Made by a program: the position numbers and the translations under genes. From the NCBI RefSeq assembly GCF_034057115.1, contig NZ_CP139195.1:620001-684000 (forward strand): a stretch of DNA of 64,000 bases, given 5' to 3'. Of the stretch, positions 8,539 through 16,053 are shown piece after piece. The notes beneath the pieces are model-generated. The model was not told the DNA's origin and did not search any database. It worked only from the letters and a program-made list of their open reading frames with translations. The stretch's first letter is position 1; every line of letters begins with the position of its first letter. This stretch comes from Pseudomonas sp. AN-1. Lineage in GTDB: Bacteria > Pseudomonadota > Gammaproteobacteria > Pseudomonadales > Pseudomonadaceae.

Positions 8539-8587
8539 GTCTGTGTCCCGTGGGGGCGAAGGCAATCGAATGTCCGGGCCGGCTCTC

Positions 8588-8644
8588 GTAGGGGCGAATT
8601 CATTCGCCTTAACGCGATCTCTTGGCGAATGAATTCGCCCCTAC
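8588..8644. repeat. REP-like palindrome, family A copy 2
   Basis: GTAGGGGCGAATTCATTCGC and its inverted partner ending GAATTCGCCCCTAC lie between dmpC and dmpE. The palindrome is thus inside a presumed operon, where it could act as a processing or attenuation hairpin. Confidence 0.88.
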
Positions 8645-8660
8645 AGGCCCGCAGCGCGAC

Positions 8661-10121
8661 TTACAGCTTCACGCAGACGTTGCGCGTCTCGGTGTAGAAC
8701 TCCAGCGAGTGCACACCACCCTCGCGGCCGATGCCGGACTGCTTGGAGCCGCCGAACGGGGTGCGCAGGTCGCGCAGGAACCAGCTGTTGATCCAGGTGA
8801 TGCCCACCTCGACGCGCGCCGCCATGCGGTGGGCGCGGGCCAGGTCGTTGGTCCAGATGGTGGTGGACAGGCCGTAGACGTTGTCGTTGGCCAGCGCCAC
8901 TACCTCGTTCTCGCTGTCGAACGGACGGATGTGGCAGCACGGGCCGAAGATTTCCTCGCGCACCACCGCCGCGTCGTCGGCGAGGCCGGTCCAGATGGTC
9001 GGCTGCACCCAGGAACCCTCGGCCAGCTCGCCCGGCATCTCCGGCACGCCGCCGCCGGTGACCACGGTGGCGCCCTCTTCCACCGCCTTGCGGTAGTAGG
9101 ACAGCACCTTGTCGCGGTGCTCCTGGCTGATCAGCGGGCCATAGTTGGCGTTGTGATCGTCCGGGCGGCCGAACTTCACCGCCTCGGCCTTGACCTTCAG
9201 CGCCTGCACGAAGCGCTCGAAGATCGGCCGCTCGACGTACACGCGCTCGGTGCCCAGGCACACCTGCCCGGAATTGAGGAAGGCGGAGCGGAAGATGCCC
9301 TCCACCGCCGCGTCGAAGTCCGCGTCGGCGAACACGATGCCGGCGTTCTTGCCGCCCAGCTCGAAGGACACGTCGCGCATGCCTTCCGAGGCCGCTTTCA
9401 TTATCGCCGCGCCGGTACGGGTCTCGCCGGTGAAGGTGATGGCGTTGACGCCCGGATGCTGGGTGAGGAACTCGCCGGCCGAATCCGGACCGAAGCCGTG
9501 CACCACGTTGTACACGCCCTTGGGGATGCCCACGGCGTTCATCACCTCACCGAGCAGCGCGGCGGTCTGCGGCGACTCCTCGGACGGCTTGACGATCACG
9601 GTGTTGCCGCAGGCCAGCGCCGGGCCGACCTTCCAGGTCATCAGCATGAACGGTGCGTTCCACGGGCAGATCACCCCGATCACGCCCTTGGGCACGCGCA
9701 TCGAATAGTTGAGCGCGCCGCGACCGTCCGGGGTGGCCATCTGGAAGGATTCGCTGGGCACGTTCTTGATCACGTCGGCGAACACCTTGAAGTTGGCCGC
9801 GCCGCGCGGAATGAACACATGCTTCATCACGTGCGCGGGCTGGCCGGTGTCGGCCATCTCGGCCTCGACGAAGTCGTCGAAGCGGCGGGTGATCTCGTTG
9901 GCCACGCCGTACAGCAGCTCGACGCGCTGGTCGGTGGTCAGCCCGCCCCACTCGCCGTTGAGCGCGCCACGCGCGGCTTTGACCGCCGCATCCACCTCGG
10001 GACGGCCGGCTTCGCTGATCGAAGCGATCACGCGGTTATCGAGCGGCGAACGCTTGTCGAAACGCTTGCCGCTGGCAGCGGCGACGTACTCGCCGGCGAT
10101 GAAGTTCTCAATCTTGCGCAT
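8661..10121 (-). CDS. dmpC: 2-hydroxymuconic semialdehyde dehydrogenase
   Basis: 486 residues, the length of DmpC/XylG, an NAD-dependent aldehyde dehydrogenase. The general-base Glu is in FELGGKNAG and the nucleophilic Cys in SGQVCLGTER; WNAPFMLMTWK is the cofactor-site region. The ATG at 10121 was preferred to the GTG at 10127 because GGAG lies 5 nt before it. It opens the lower-pathway operon; the leader carries AACAACAAC and a LysR-type element lies about 105-150 bp upstream. It commits the ring-fission product to the oxidative branch. Confidence 0.96.
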   Translation of the reverse strand: MRKIENFIAGEYVAAASGKRFDKRSPLDNRVIASISEAGRPEVDAAVKAARGALNGEWGGLTTDQRVELLYGVANEITRRFDDFVEAEMADTGQPAHVMKHVFIPRGAANFKVFADVIKNVPSESFQMATPDGRGALNYSMRVPKGVIGVICPWNAPFMLMTWKVGPALACGNTVIVKPSEESPQTAALLGEVMNAVGIPKGVYNVVHGFGPDSAGEFLTQHPGVNAITFTGETRTGAAIMKAASEGMRDVSFELGGKNAGIVFADADFDAAVEGIFRSAFLNSGQVCLGTERVYVERPIFERFVQALKVKAEAVKFGRPDDHNANYGPLISQEHRDKVLSYYRKAVEEGATVVTGGGVPEMPGELAEGSWVQPTIWTGLADDAAVVREEIFGPCCHIRPFDSENEVVALANDNVYGLSTTIWTNDLARAHRMAARVEVGITWINSWFLRDLRTPFGGSKQSGIGREGGVHSLEFYTETRNVCVKL

Positions 10122-10132
10122 GGTCACTCCGC

Positions 10133-10141
10133 GTTGTTGTT
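10133..10141 (-). promoter_or_regulatory. CA-rich AACAACAAC motif in the dmpC leader
   Basis: AACAACAAC on the minus strand lies immediately before the GCGGAG ribosome-binding site of dmpC. It matches AANAANAA and is placed where Hfq/Crc binding would block initiation. Confidence 0.55.
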
Positions 10142-10230
10142 CTGGGGGTGGCCAGCCTGGGCGACCGGGGTGGTGGTCGGAGGGGGCTCGGCCTTGGGAG
10201 TGAGCATAAGGAGGGGTGGCGATACCGGCT

Positions 10231-10270
10231 AATACTTTGTTTCTTCATAATAGATACCTTCAAGGTATCG
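10231..10270 (-). promoter_or_regulatory. LysR-type composite binding element upstream of dmpC
   Basis: The palindrome GATACCTTCAAGGTATC (10253-10269) contains ATAC-N7-GTAT, the BenM/CatM recognition core. A further ATAC half-site begins 22 bp to the left at 10232. The same arrangement with the same 22-bp spacing occurs at 31482/31504 and 33331/33353. Read toward dmpC the full palindrome is distal and the half-site proximal, the usual recognition-site/activation-site order. The LysR gene at 33403 is the obvious candidate regulator. Confidence 0.62.
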
Positions 10271-10595
10271 ATGCGGGTGTATCAACCTCTGGCCAAAACA
10301 GCTCTCAACCGCTCAAAATCGGGCTTCTGCAACCGACACCAGATTGGTGCCGACATCGTTGAGACAAGGAGAAGTCCGCCATGCCCCCCTGCAAAACCGT
10401 GTCGATCTCTTTGACAAGTTGGATCCTGTGCCTGAAAAAGGCCGCTGGATGCGGCAACCGAGGAGGATGGCATAACGACAACAAAAACATCTTTCGGTAG
10501 CACGAGGTCAGATCGGGATCACCCGCGAGCTGCTCTTCAAGGGGCGCCAGCGCCTAATCCCCAACGGGCAGTCGGTACCCTTCGCAGCCAGCTAA
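10254..10595 (+). pseudogene. Possible degenerate coding remnant
   Basis: One frame stays open from 10254 to a TAA at 10473, then resumes to a TAA at 10593. The tail reads GQIGITRELLFKGRQRLIPN, which has the composition of a real protein end. No start codon with a ribosome-binding site was found and the family was not recognised. It may be the 3' remnant of a gene cut when the adjoining accessory segment arrived. The rest of the 10122-10763 gap holds only the LysR-type element and the dmpC leader. Confidence 0.2.
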
Positions 10596-10763
10596 AGGGA
10601 ATGATGATTGGTAGGAGGCTATAGATTTTGGGTATCTAAAGAGCCTCAAGATTAATACTTAAAACGACTACGACAGATGCCCATGCAAGAATCAAAGTTT
10701 TTCACAGCAATCGAAACGTCCAACACCATATAAAATCTACCACGAAGAAAAACGTAAATCTTG

Positions 10764-12086
10764 ATGAGCCCGACAAACATGTCAGAATATTCATTAGAAA
10801 ATATCGCAGAAAACATACACTTTACCAAAACAAAAGAATACTTCGAAGAAGTGTTGTCATCCTATCAAAACAAAAATTATCGCTCCGCCGTGGTTATGCT
10901 TTGGTCGGTAGCCATATGCGACATAATATACAAACTTCAGCACCTAATTGACCTATACGATGACGGCCCCGCAAAAGAAATAATTTCCGAAATCACCGCA
11001 CTCCAGACATCCGACCCAAAATCCCCCGCTTGGGAGGTCAAATTAGTTGATGATGCTTTTAGCAAGACAAACCTACTTGACTCTCCTGAATATGAAAACC
11101 TGAGATACCTTCAAAAACAAAGACACCTCTCTGCACACCCCATCTTAAACCAAGAAAGAGAACTACATTCCCCAAACAAAGAAACCACAAGAGCACTAAT
11201 AAGAAACACTCTTGAAGGGTTGCTAATAAAACCCCCATTCTACACTCAGAAAATACTCAATGAGTTTCTTGGCGATCTATCGGAAAGCAAAGACGCATTA
11301 AACACAAGGGAGAAAGTAAAACAGTATATCGAGAGCAGATATCTCAAGCGCCTCAAGCCAGAGATGGAACTATCAATATATCGCTCCCTCTGGAGATTTA
11401 TCTTTAAGCTAGAAAATGAAGATTGCAATACCAACAGAAAAGTCAACTTTAACGCTCTAGAAGTGATTGGATCGAGGCACGCAGGTCGATTAGAGAACTT
11501 GATCAAGCGGGAGCAAGATTACTATAGCAACATCGCAGCAGGCGGCATGGCTTTAGTATATCTAGCCTATTATCTATCAAGAAATCCGTCTCTTTACAAC
11601 CATTTATCCGATGACGCAAAGCTTAAGATTCAACACTGCATCGACACCAACGAAGTTGGTAAAACTGTCGGCTGGTTCGTAAAAGACAGCCTAAACAAAC
11701 ATTTCGAAGACATCCTTGAGTGGGTTGAAGGAAAAGACCATCCGACCCTCAATGAAGAGCAGTGGGATATCCTATTTTCCATTGAGGACTCAGAGGAGTG
11801 GCAGCAGAGTTGCTGCAGACTAGCAAGTGCCTATTATTGCTGCGCCCGTAGCTTCGATGGCGCAGACACTAGATTCCTTGCCGCCCTGGAACCAAGACTC
11901 CAATTATTCAACATTGAATCTTTCATATTTCTACTTGAGAAGATTGAACGAAATGATCAAAACTATGGCCGAGGCCGAGCCAGCATAGACCACCCAAAAA
12001 TCAAAAACAGAATCATAGAGCTGGATAAAGATTTTGATCTTAGTCGTTTCCCTAACTTCTCCAGAAGACTAATTGACAATGAATGA
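10764..12086 (+). CDS. HEPN-domain-like protein, candidate defence gene; AT-rich
   Basis: 440 residues. Near residue 40 the helix NYRSAVVMLWSVAICDIIYK, followed by a long helix and then QKQRHLSAHP (Arg-x4-His), resembles HEPN-domain ribonucleases, in which the R-x4-6-H pair is catalytic. The remaining 300 residues are helical and unrecognised. Base composition is strikingly AT-rich and codon use (AAA, ATA, AGA) is unlike every neighbour, indicating recent transfer. It lies beside two toxin-antitoxin modules. No antitoxin-like partner is directly adjacent. ATG at 10779 is an alternative start; both have weak ribosome-binding sites. Confidence 0.6.
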   Translation: MSPTNMSEYSLENIAENIHFTKTKEYFEEVLSSYQNKNYRSAVVMLWSVAICDIIYKLQHLIDLYDDGPAKEIISEITALQTSDPKSPAWEVKLVDDAFSKTNLLDSPEYENLRYLQKQRHLSAHPILNQERELHSPNKETTRALIRNTLEGLLIKPPFYTQKILNEFLGDLSESKDALNTREKVKQYIESRYLKRLKPEMELSIYRSLWRFIFKLENEDCNTNRKVNFNALEVIGSRHAGRLENLIKREQDYYSNIAAGGMALVYLAYYLSRNPSLYNHLSDDAKLKIQHCIDTNEVGKTVGWFVKDSLNKHFEDILEWVEGKDHPTLNEEQWDILFSIEDSEEWQQSCCRLASAYYCCARSFDGADTRFLAALEPRLQLFNIESFIFLLEKIERNDQNYGRGRASIDHPKIKNRIIELDKDFDLSRFPNFSRRLIDNE

Positions 12087-12112
12087 GCTTGAAATAAAAA
12101 AATCAAACTTCA

Positions 12113-12805
12113 ATGACTGAGCGCGCCGCGCTGCCGCCTTCTGCTTCTCCTATGAAGGCGTCTAAGGCTTCAGCGTCCAGGAGCCGCCAAACCCTCGCCC
12201 TCTTTATCGGCGGCGCCGGCGACAAGAAGCCCTATTACCTCGCCGGCCCCTACCGCAACATCTGCTGCGCCCAGGAACCGTTCGACCGGCGCATCGAGGA
12301 GGCCGGGCACGCGGACGGCTACCAGTCGCTCTACCTGGGTTATCACGAGGTATGGAGCGCGTCGGCCATCGGCCGGCTGCTGGCGGCCGAGGTGCATGAC
12401 AAGAGCACGCCCATCTATATCGTCGGCCACAGCCTCGGCGCCTGGAGCGGTGCGCATCTGTCGCAGCGGCTCAGCGAATGGGGCTATCGGGTGGAGATGC
12501 TGGTGACCCTGGACCCGGTGGGTTCGGGACTGCTGGTGCGGCTGAGCTCGCGGATTCCCTACCACCGGCCGGCGCCGCGCAGCCACTGCTGGATCAACGT
12601 GCGCGCCGAGCCGGGGCGGTCGAACGCTTCGGATCTGGTGGCGCAACTGGGGCGCAAGTGGCATGTCGCCGGCGAGCCGGATATCGACGAGGCGGTGGAC
12701 ACCAACCACGCCAATGCCTGGGCGCTGTTCTGCAATCCGCTGCACGATGGCCGCTCGGCGGCCGACTGCATGTTCGAGTCGATTGTCGGCCAGTTGCGTG
12801 GCTGA
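12113..12805 (+). CDS. Small alpha/beta-hydrolase (lipase-like)
   Basis: 230 residues with IYIVGHSLGAWSG (nucleophile elbow, Ser in GHSLG), VTLDPVGSG (likely acid) and VDTNHANAW (likely His), giving a complete triad in the right order. The N-terminus, rich in Ser, Ala and Lys, is not a clear signal peptide. Composition returns to high GC immediately after the AT-rich gene 26 nt upstream. It could be a cytosolic esterase or a phospholipase-type effector; the sequence does not decide. Confidence 0.7.
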   Translation: MTERAALPPSASPMKASKASASRSRQTLALFIGGAGDKKPYYLAGPYRNICCAQEPFDRRIEEAGHADGYQSLYLGYHEVWSASAIGRLLAAEVHDKSTPIYIVGHSLGAWSGAHLSQRLSEWGYRVEMLVTLDPVGSGLLVRLSSRIPYHRPAPRSHCWINVRAEPGRSNASDLVAQLGRKWHVAGEPDIDEAVDTNHANAWALFCNPLHDGRSAADCMFESIVGQLRG

Positions 12806-12822
12806 TACGGCAGGCAAGGCGG

Positions 12823-12844
12823 AATCCGTGCGCTCGCAAGGTTT
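12823..12844. promoter_or_regulatory. Isolated copy of the HipB-operator-like palindrome
   Basis: AATCCGTGCGCTCGCAAGG plus three T closely resembles the four palindromes upstream of hipB (15164-15335) but lies about 2.3 kb away, downstream of relE. Its right arm is imperfect (GGTTT instead of GGATT). It may be a remnant of a duplicated control region, a distal HipB site, or a sign that the palindrome is a dispersed repeat. Confidence 0.45.
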
Positions 12845-12906
12845 TTATCCTGCGCCCGACTATCGGTGGCCCACTTTAAGCCAGCCGCAGGGCGGCACCT
12901 GAGCAA

Positions 12907-13182
12907 CTACCGTCCCCTCGCCTTCTCGTAGGCCGCGCCGCGCTCGCACTTGCCCACGGCGACCACGACCACGCGCTCGTCCTCCACCCGGTACACCAGC
13001 CGGTAGCCCGAGGCGCGCAGTTTGATCTTGTAGTGGTTTGGCATCTCGCGCAGGGCGTCGGTCTGCACCCTGGGCAGTTCCAGGCGCTCGCGCAGTTTCT
13101 TCTTCAACTGCTCGCGCCCGGTGTGGCCCAGCTTCTCCCACTCCTTCAGCTCGGACGGCAGGAACTCCAGGCTATAGGTCAT
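12907..13182 (-). CDS. relE: RelE family mRNA interferase toxin
   Basis: 91 residues. LEFLPSELKEWEKLGHTGREQLKKKL and NHYKIKLRASGYRLVYRVED follow the RelE core closely, including the basic residues that act on ribosome-bound mRNA. The start overlaps the end of the antitoxin gene by 11 nt, the usual antitoxin-first coupled arrangement. Confidence 0.92.
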   Translation of the reverse strand: MTYSLEFLPSELKEWEKLGHTGREQLKKKLRERLELPRVQTDALREMPNHYKIKLRASGYRLVYRVEDERVVVVAVGKCERGAAYEKARGR

Positions 13183-13417
13183 CCAGACTCACCGGCACGG
13201 GCGTCTCGCCGGCACGGGCGCGGGCGATTTCGGCCAGTTCAAGGTCTTCCAGGCGCTCGATCATCGCCTCGTAGAGCTCGGCCGGCACCAGGTAGCCCAT
13301 CACCCGGTTGTGGTTGAGCACCGCCACCGGCCCACCATCGGCGCCGCCGATCACCGCGGAGGGGTTCTTCTTCAGCTCGGATACGCTGACGGCCTTGTCG
13401 GCCAGTACGCTTTGCAT
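13172..13417 (-). CDS. Phd/YefM family antitoxin
   Basis: 81 residues. VSVSELKKNPSAVIGGADGGPVAVLNHNRVMGYLVPAELYEAM is the Phd/YefM DNA-binding and dimerisation fold; the acidic C-terminus would wrap the toxin. It is paired with a RelE-type toxin rather than YoeB or Doc. AGGAG lies 7-8 nt before the ATG. Confidence 0.9.
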   Translation of the reverse strand: MQSVLADKAVSVSELKKNPSAVIGGADGGPVAVLNHNRVMGYLVPAELYEAMIERLEDLELAEIARARAGETPVPVSLDDL

Positions 13418-13433
13418 GGGCAGGACTCCTTTT

Positions 13434-13460
13434 CAGGTCTTTATATTGGTCTTTTTGACT
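13434..13460 (-). promoter_or_regulatory. Direct repeats upstream of the Phd/RelE operon
   Basis: GGTCTTTAT and GGTCTTTTT are repeated with a 12-bp period just upstream of the antitoxin gene, in a locally AT-rich stretch. This is the expected place for the promoter and the autoregulatory operator. No exact -35/-10 assignment is made. Confidence 0.4.
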
Positions 13461-13527
13461 GAAAGGAGGCAAGGCGGCAGGCTGCCGCTGGTCTGCGGAT
13501 CTGTTCATCGATGGCGCCGGTTCGGCG

Positions 13528-14829
13528 TCACTTCAGACGCGCCACCTGCTCGACGATCACCACATGGAGGATGGTCCGCAGGCAGCGCAGCTCGCCGGCA
13601 AAGGTGGCCGCCAGCTCCGGGCGCTGGGCGATCAGCTCGGCATTCTCCCGCTCGACCTGCGCATAGAGCGCCTGCGCCTCGCCGGCGATCTTGTCCTTCA
13701 GGCTGTCCAGCAGGCGCGCGACCGTGGCCGGCTTGATGCGCATGGCCTCCCCCGCCTCCATCAGGCAGCAGCGGTCGATCTCGGCGATCCGTGCACGCCC
13801 CTCCAGTGGCCAGGCCAGCGTCGTCGCTGCGGGCCAACGGGTTTGGCCGAACGCCGGCGTGTCGTACACGGCGGTGCAGATCAGGTCGTAGAACGGCGCC
13901 AGCTGGATGCCGGTCGAGGACACCAGGAAGCTGAGGTTCTTCAGGTGCGCGTCGGTGTTGCCCACCAGCACGTTGAATACCAGCCACTGGAACAGCGCCG
14001 TGCGCGCCACCGCCGCGCTGCGGCATGCGCCCGCCAGCTCCACCAGCCGGCCCACGCTGCCTTCGAGGTACTTGTAGGCCGCGCTCAGCCCCAGCACCTG
14101 GCAGGCGTCGATGCTGTGCAGGCGGCGCCAGCCGTCGGTGCCCTGCTGCCGGTCGAAGCGCTCGATCAGGTACACCGGCTGGGGCACGTAGCGGCGCTCC
14201 ACTCTTGGCACCGTAAGGCCGAGGCGTCTGGCCAGCTTCATGACGAACCACTCGTTGATCACCGAGTGCGCATAGGACAGATGCGGATGGTCGGGTTTGA
14301 GGATATGCGTCGAAGGCGTCCGCCCGGACGGCTCGTACAGCTGACCGTCCTGCAGCACCACCGCCAGCTTGTGCTGGGCGCCGGCCAGCGACATGCGCTT
14401 AAGCGCGCCTTCGACCAGCGGCACGCTGGGCATGGCGGCGATGCGCGCGCTCAGGTCGGCATCGCCCAGCGGCCGCAGGCCGCCCTCGCCCTGCTCGCTC
14501 CCCGGAGGGAGCAGGGTCAGCGAGCCGGCGGATTCCGCCCCATAGTGGCCGAGCAGACCGAACGCATCGGCGCCATCCACCTTGGCGGCGTTGGCCAGCA
14601 GCACCCGCTGGCCTTCCTCGGGCAACAGGTTGTCGAAGTACCACTGCACCAGCCGTCGAGTGCTGCCGTCCTGCTGCTCTTCAGGTTGCAGGGGCAGGCC
14701 GGGGCACAGAGCGAAGTTGCGCGATGCCTCCAGCCAGGCCGGCGCATAGCGGAACGACCAGATGCCGTCGCGGTCGCTCAGGGTGCCGATCTGCTGGCGG
14801 TCGATCCAGGCCAGTAGCGTGCGCTCCAT
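13528..14829 (-). CDS. hipA: HipA-type serine/threonine kinase toxin
   Basis: 433 residues. RMSLAGAQHKLAVV is the HipA N-terminal signature, STHILKPD carries the ATP-site lysine, FNVLVGNTDAHLKNLS the catalytic loop, and LAPFYDLICT the metal-binding DFG-like motif. All active-site elements are intact. Family members phosphorylate glutamyl-tRNA synthetase or related targets and induce dormancy. Its ATG overlaps the hipB stop by one base (TGATG). Confidence 0.95.
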   Translation of the reverse strand: MERTLLAWIDRQQIGTLSDRDGIWSFRYAPAWLEASRNFALCPGLPLQPEEQQDGSTRRLVQWYFDNLLPEEGQRVLLANAAKVDGADAFGLLGHYGAESAGSLTLLPPGSEQGEGGLRPLGDADLSARIAAMPSVPLVEGALKRMSLAGAQHKLAVVLQDGQLYEPSGRTPSTHILKPDHPHLSYAHSVINEWFVMKLARRLGLTVPRVERRYVPQPVYLIERFDRQQGTDGWRRLHSIDACQVLGLSAAYKYLEGSVGRLVELAGACRSAAVARTALFQWLVFNVLVGNTDAHLKNLSFLVSSTGIQLAPFYDLICTAVYDTPAFGQTRWPAATTLAWPLEGRARIAEIDRCCLMEAGEAMRIKPATVARLLDSLKDKIAGEAQALYAQVERENAELIAQRPELAATFAGELRCLRTILHVVIVEQVARLK

Positions 14830-15158
14830 CAGCGATCCCCCTCAGGCCCGGCCTGCCCGGCCGTCTTCGCCTTGAGGGCGCCCCTGGCACGCTGCTTGCG
14901 GGCGTGCAGTTGCTGCGCCGCCGCGAGCTGACTTGCCACTTCGTCGGGGACATCCAGGATCACTCGGACGCCCAGCCCCTCCAGCACCTGGAACAGCTTC
15001 CCCCATTGCACGCTTTCGCCGCCGCTCTCGACCTTGCCCATGAAGGACTCGCTGACACCGATGCTGCCGGCGGCGTCGTCCTGGCGAATAGCGTGGGCTT
15101 TGCGGCTGGCTCGCACCACGGGGCCGATGTCTTCGGCGGAATCGATTTCGATGCGCAT
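14829..15158 (-). CDS. hipB: HipB-type antitoxin, XRE helix-turn-helix repressor
   Basis: 109 residues. RQDDAAGSIGVSESFMGKVESG is the XRE helix-turn-helix. A Lys/Arg/Ala-rich tail of about 30 residues follows, longer than E. coli HipB. It neutralises HipA and represses the operon. Four operator-like palindromes lie within 180 bp upstream. Confidence 0.93.
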   Translation of the reverse strand: MRIEIDSAEDIGPVVRASRKAHAIRQDDAAGSIGVSESFMGKVESGGESVQWGKLFQVLEGLGVRVILDVPDEVASQLAAAQQLHARKQRARGALKAKTAGQAGPEGDR

Positions 15159-15163
15159 GATGG

Positions 15164-15335
15164 AATCCCTGTGTTCGCAAGGATTTCGGGCAAACGCAGG
15201 GGTGGTCTGCGGCCAATCCTTGTGATCGCAAGGATTTCACGTGGAATGCAGCAAGGCAATGCCTAATCCGTGCGAGCGCACGGATTTTTACCATTAAAGC
15301 GCTGAAATCCCAGAACCCCTGCGCTCGCAAGGATT
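15164..15335. promoter_or_regulatory. Array of four 22-bp operator-like palindromes upstream of hipB
   Basis: Palindromes at 15164-15185, 15215-15236, 15265-15286 and 15314-15335 share AATCC-N12-GGATT with a CG-rich core (GTGATCGC, GCGAGCGC). The most distal copy reads AACCC in its left arm. Starts are 51, 50 and 49 bp apart, so successive sites lie on nearly the same face of the helix about five turns apart. E. coli HipB also uses four operators. Cooperative looping by HipB is inferred. Confidence 0.65.
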
Positions 15336-15396
15336 AAGGGGCCAGCGAGCTGTCGATGGCCCAAGGCGCGCTCACGCGCACCTCGGCCGGGACTGC

Positions 15397-15810
15397 TTAG
15401 CCAGGCATCCTGGCAAAGTGCGGCAGATCGTCCAGCGGCCTGCCCCACGGCTGGGCGCTGTCGCAGTAGATGTGCATGGTGGGGCTGACGGCGGCCGGGT
15501 CGTCGAGGCTGGCGGCGCGGACGAATTGCAGGTCGGGCAGCACGCTCACGTCCGAGAACAGCGGCGAGCCGCAGTCGGGGCAGAAGTGGCGGACCACAGG
15601 ATTGCCACTGTCGCCGGCAGTGGCGTAGGTGTTGGTCAGTCCCACGTGGCGAAAGGTCGCGCGAGGCACGGCGAACACCGTGGACATGGCGGCGCCGCTG
15701 GCGCGCTGGCAGTCGCGGCAATGGCAGTGGGCGACTATGACCGGCTCGGCCGCAGTTTCGTAGCGCACTGCGCCGCAGGCGCAGCCGCCGACCAGTTTGT
15801 TTTCACTCAT
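15397..15810 (-). CDS. GFA family (glutathione-dependent formaldehyde-activating-like) zinc protein
   Basis: 137 residues with the two Cys-x-Cys zinc sites of this fold: GGCACGAVRY and HCHCRDCQRASG. A further CPDCGS lies near residue 77. Members bind zinc and sometimes glutathione; few have a proven reaction. The start at MSENKLVGG was chosen by family pattern. It is a single gene between the hipBA control region and a REP-like palindrome. Confidence 0.88.
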   Translation of the reverse strand: MSENKLVGGCACGAVRYETAAEPVIVAHCHCRDCQRASGAAMSTVFAVPRATFRHVGLTNTYATAGDSGNPVVRHFCPDCGSPLFSDVSVLPDLQFVRAASLDDPAAVSPTMHIYCDSAQPWGRPLDDLPHFARMPG

Positions 15811-15896
15811 TCTGTCTCTCCTTGCTCTGTAGCCCCAGAAACCGACCGCCCGGGAACGGCGCAATACCACATGAGCGCCTGAGCGGTGGGTCCGCT

Positions 15897-15954
15897 GTAG
15901 GGGCGAATTCATTCGCCAGCGTGGTCCCGGTCAGGCGAATGAATTCGCCCCTAC
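15897..15954. repeat. REP-like palindrome, family A copy 3
   Basis: GTAGGGGCGAATTCATTCGC and its inverse ending CCCCTAC surround an 18-nt variable centre, between the GFA gene and the terminator of the phenol hydroxylase operon. Confidence 0.9.
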
Positions 15955-16014
15955 AGGGGGATGTAATCACGCACCAGCGTTCCCGCGTGGGCAGTGCAGT
16001 TCCGCGTGTACCCC

Positions 16015-16041
16015 AAAAAACCGGCCGCCCGTGGGCGGCCG
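16015..16041 (-). terminator. Intrinsic terminator of the dmpB-KLMNOP operon
   Basis: Read on the minus strand, the 9-bp stem CGGCCGCCC/GGGCGGCCG with a 2-nt apex is followed by G and TTTTTT, 12 nt after the dmpP stop. It shows that the upper operon ends here and does not run on into dmpC, which is 5.9 kb further on. Confidence 0.88.
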
Positions 16042-16053
16042 CAAAGGGGTGGC

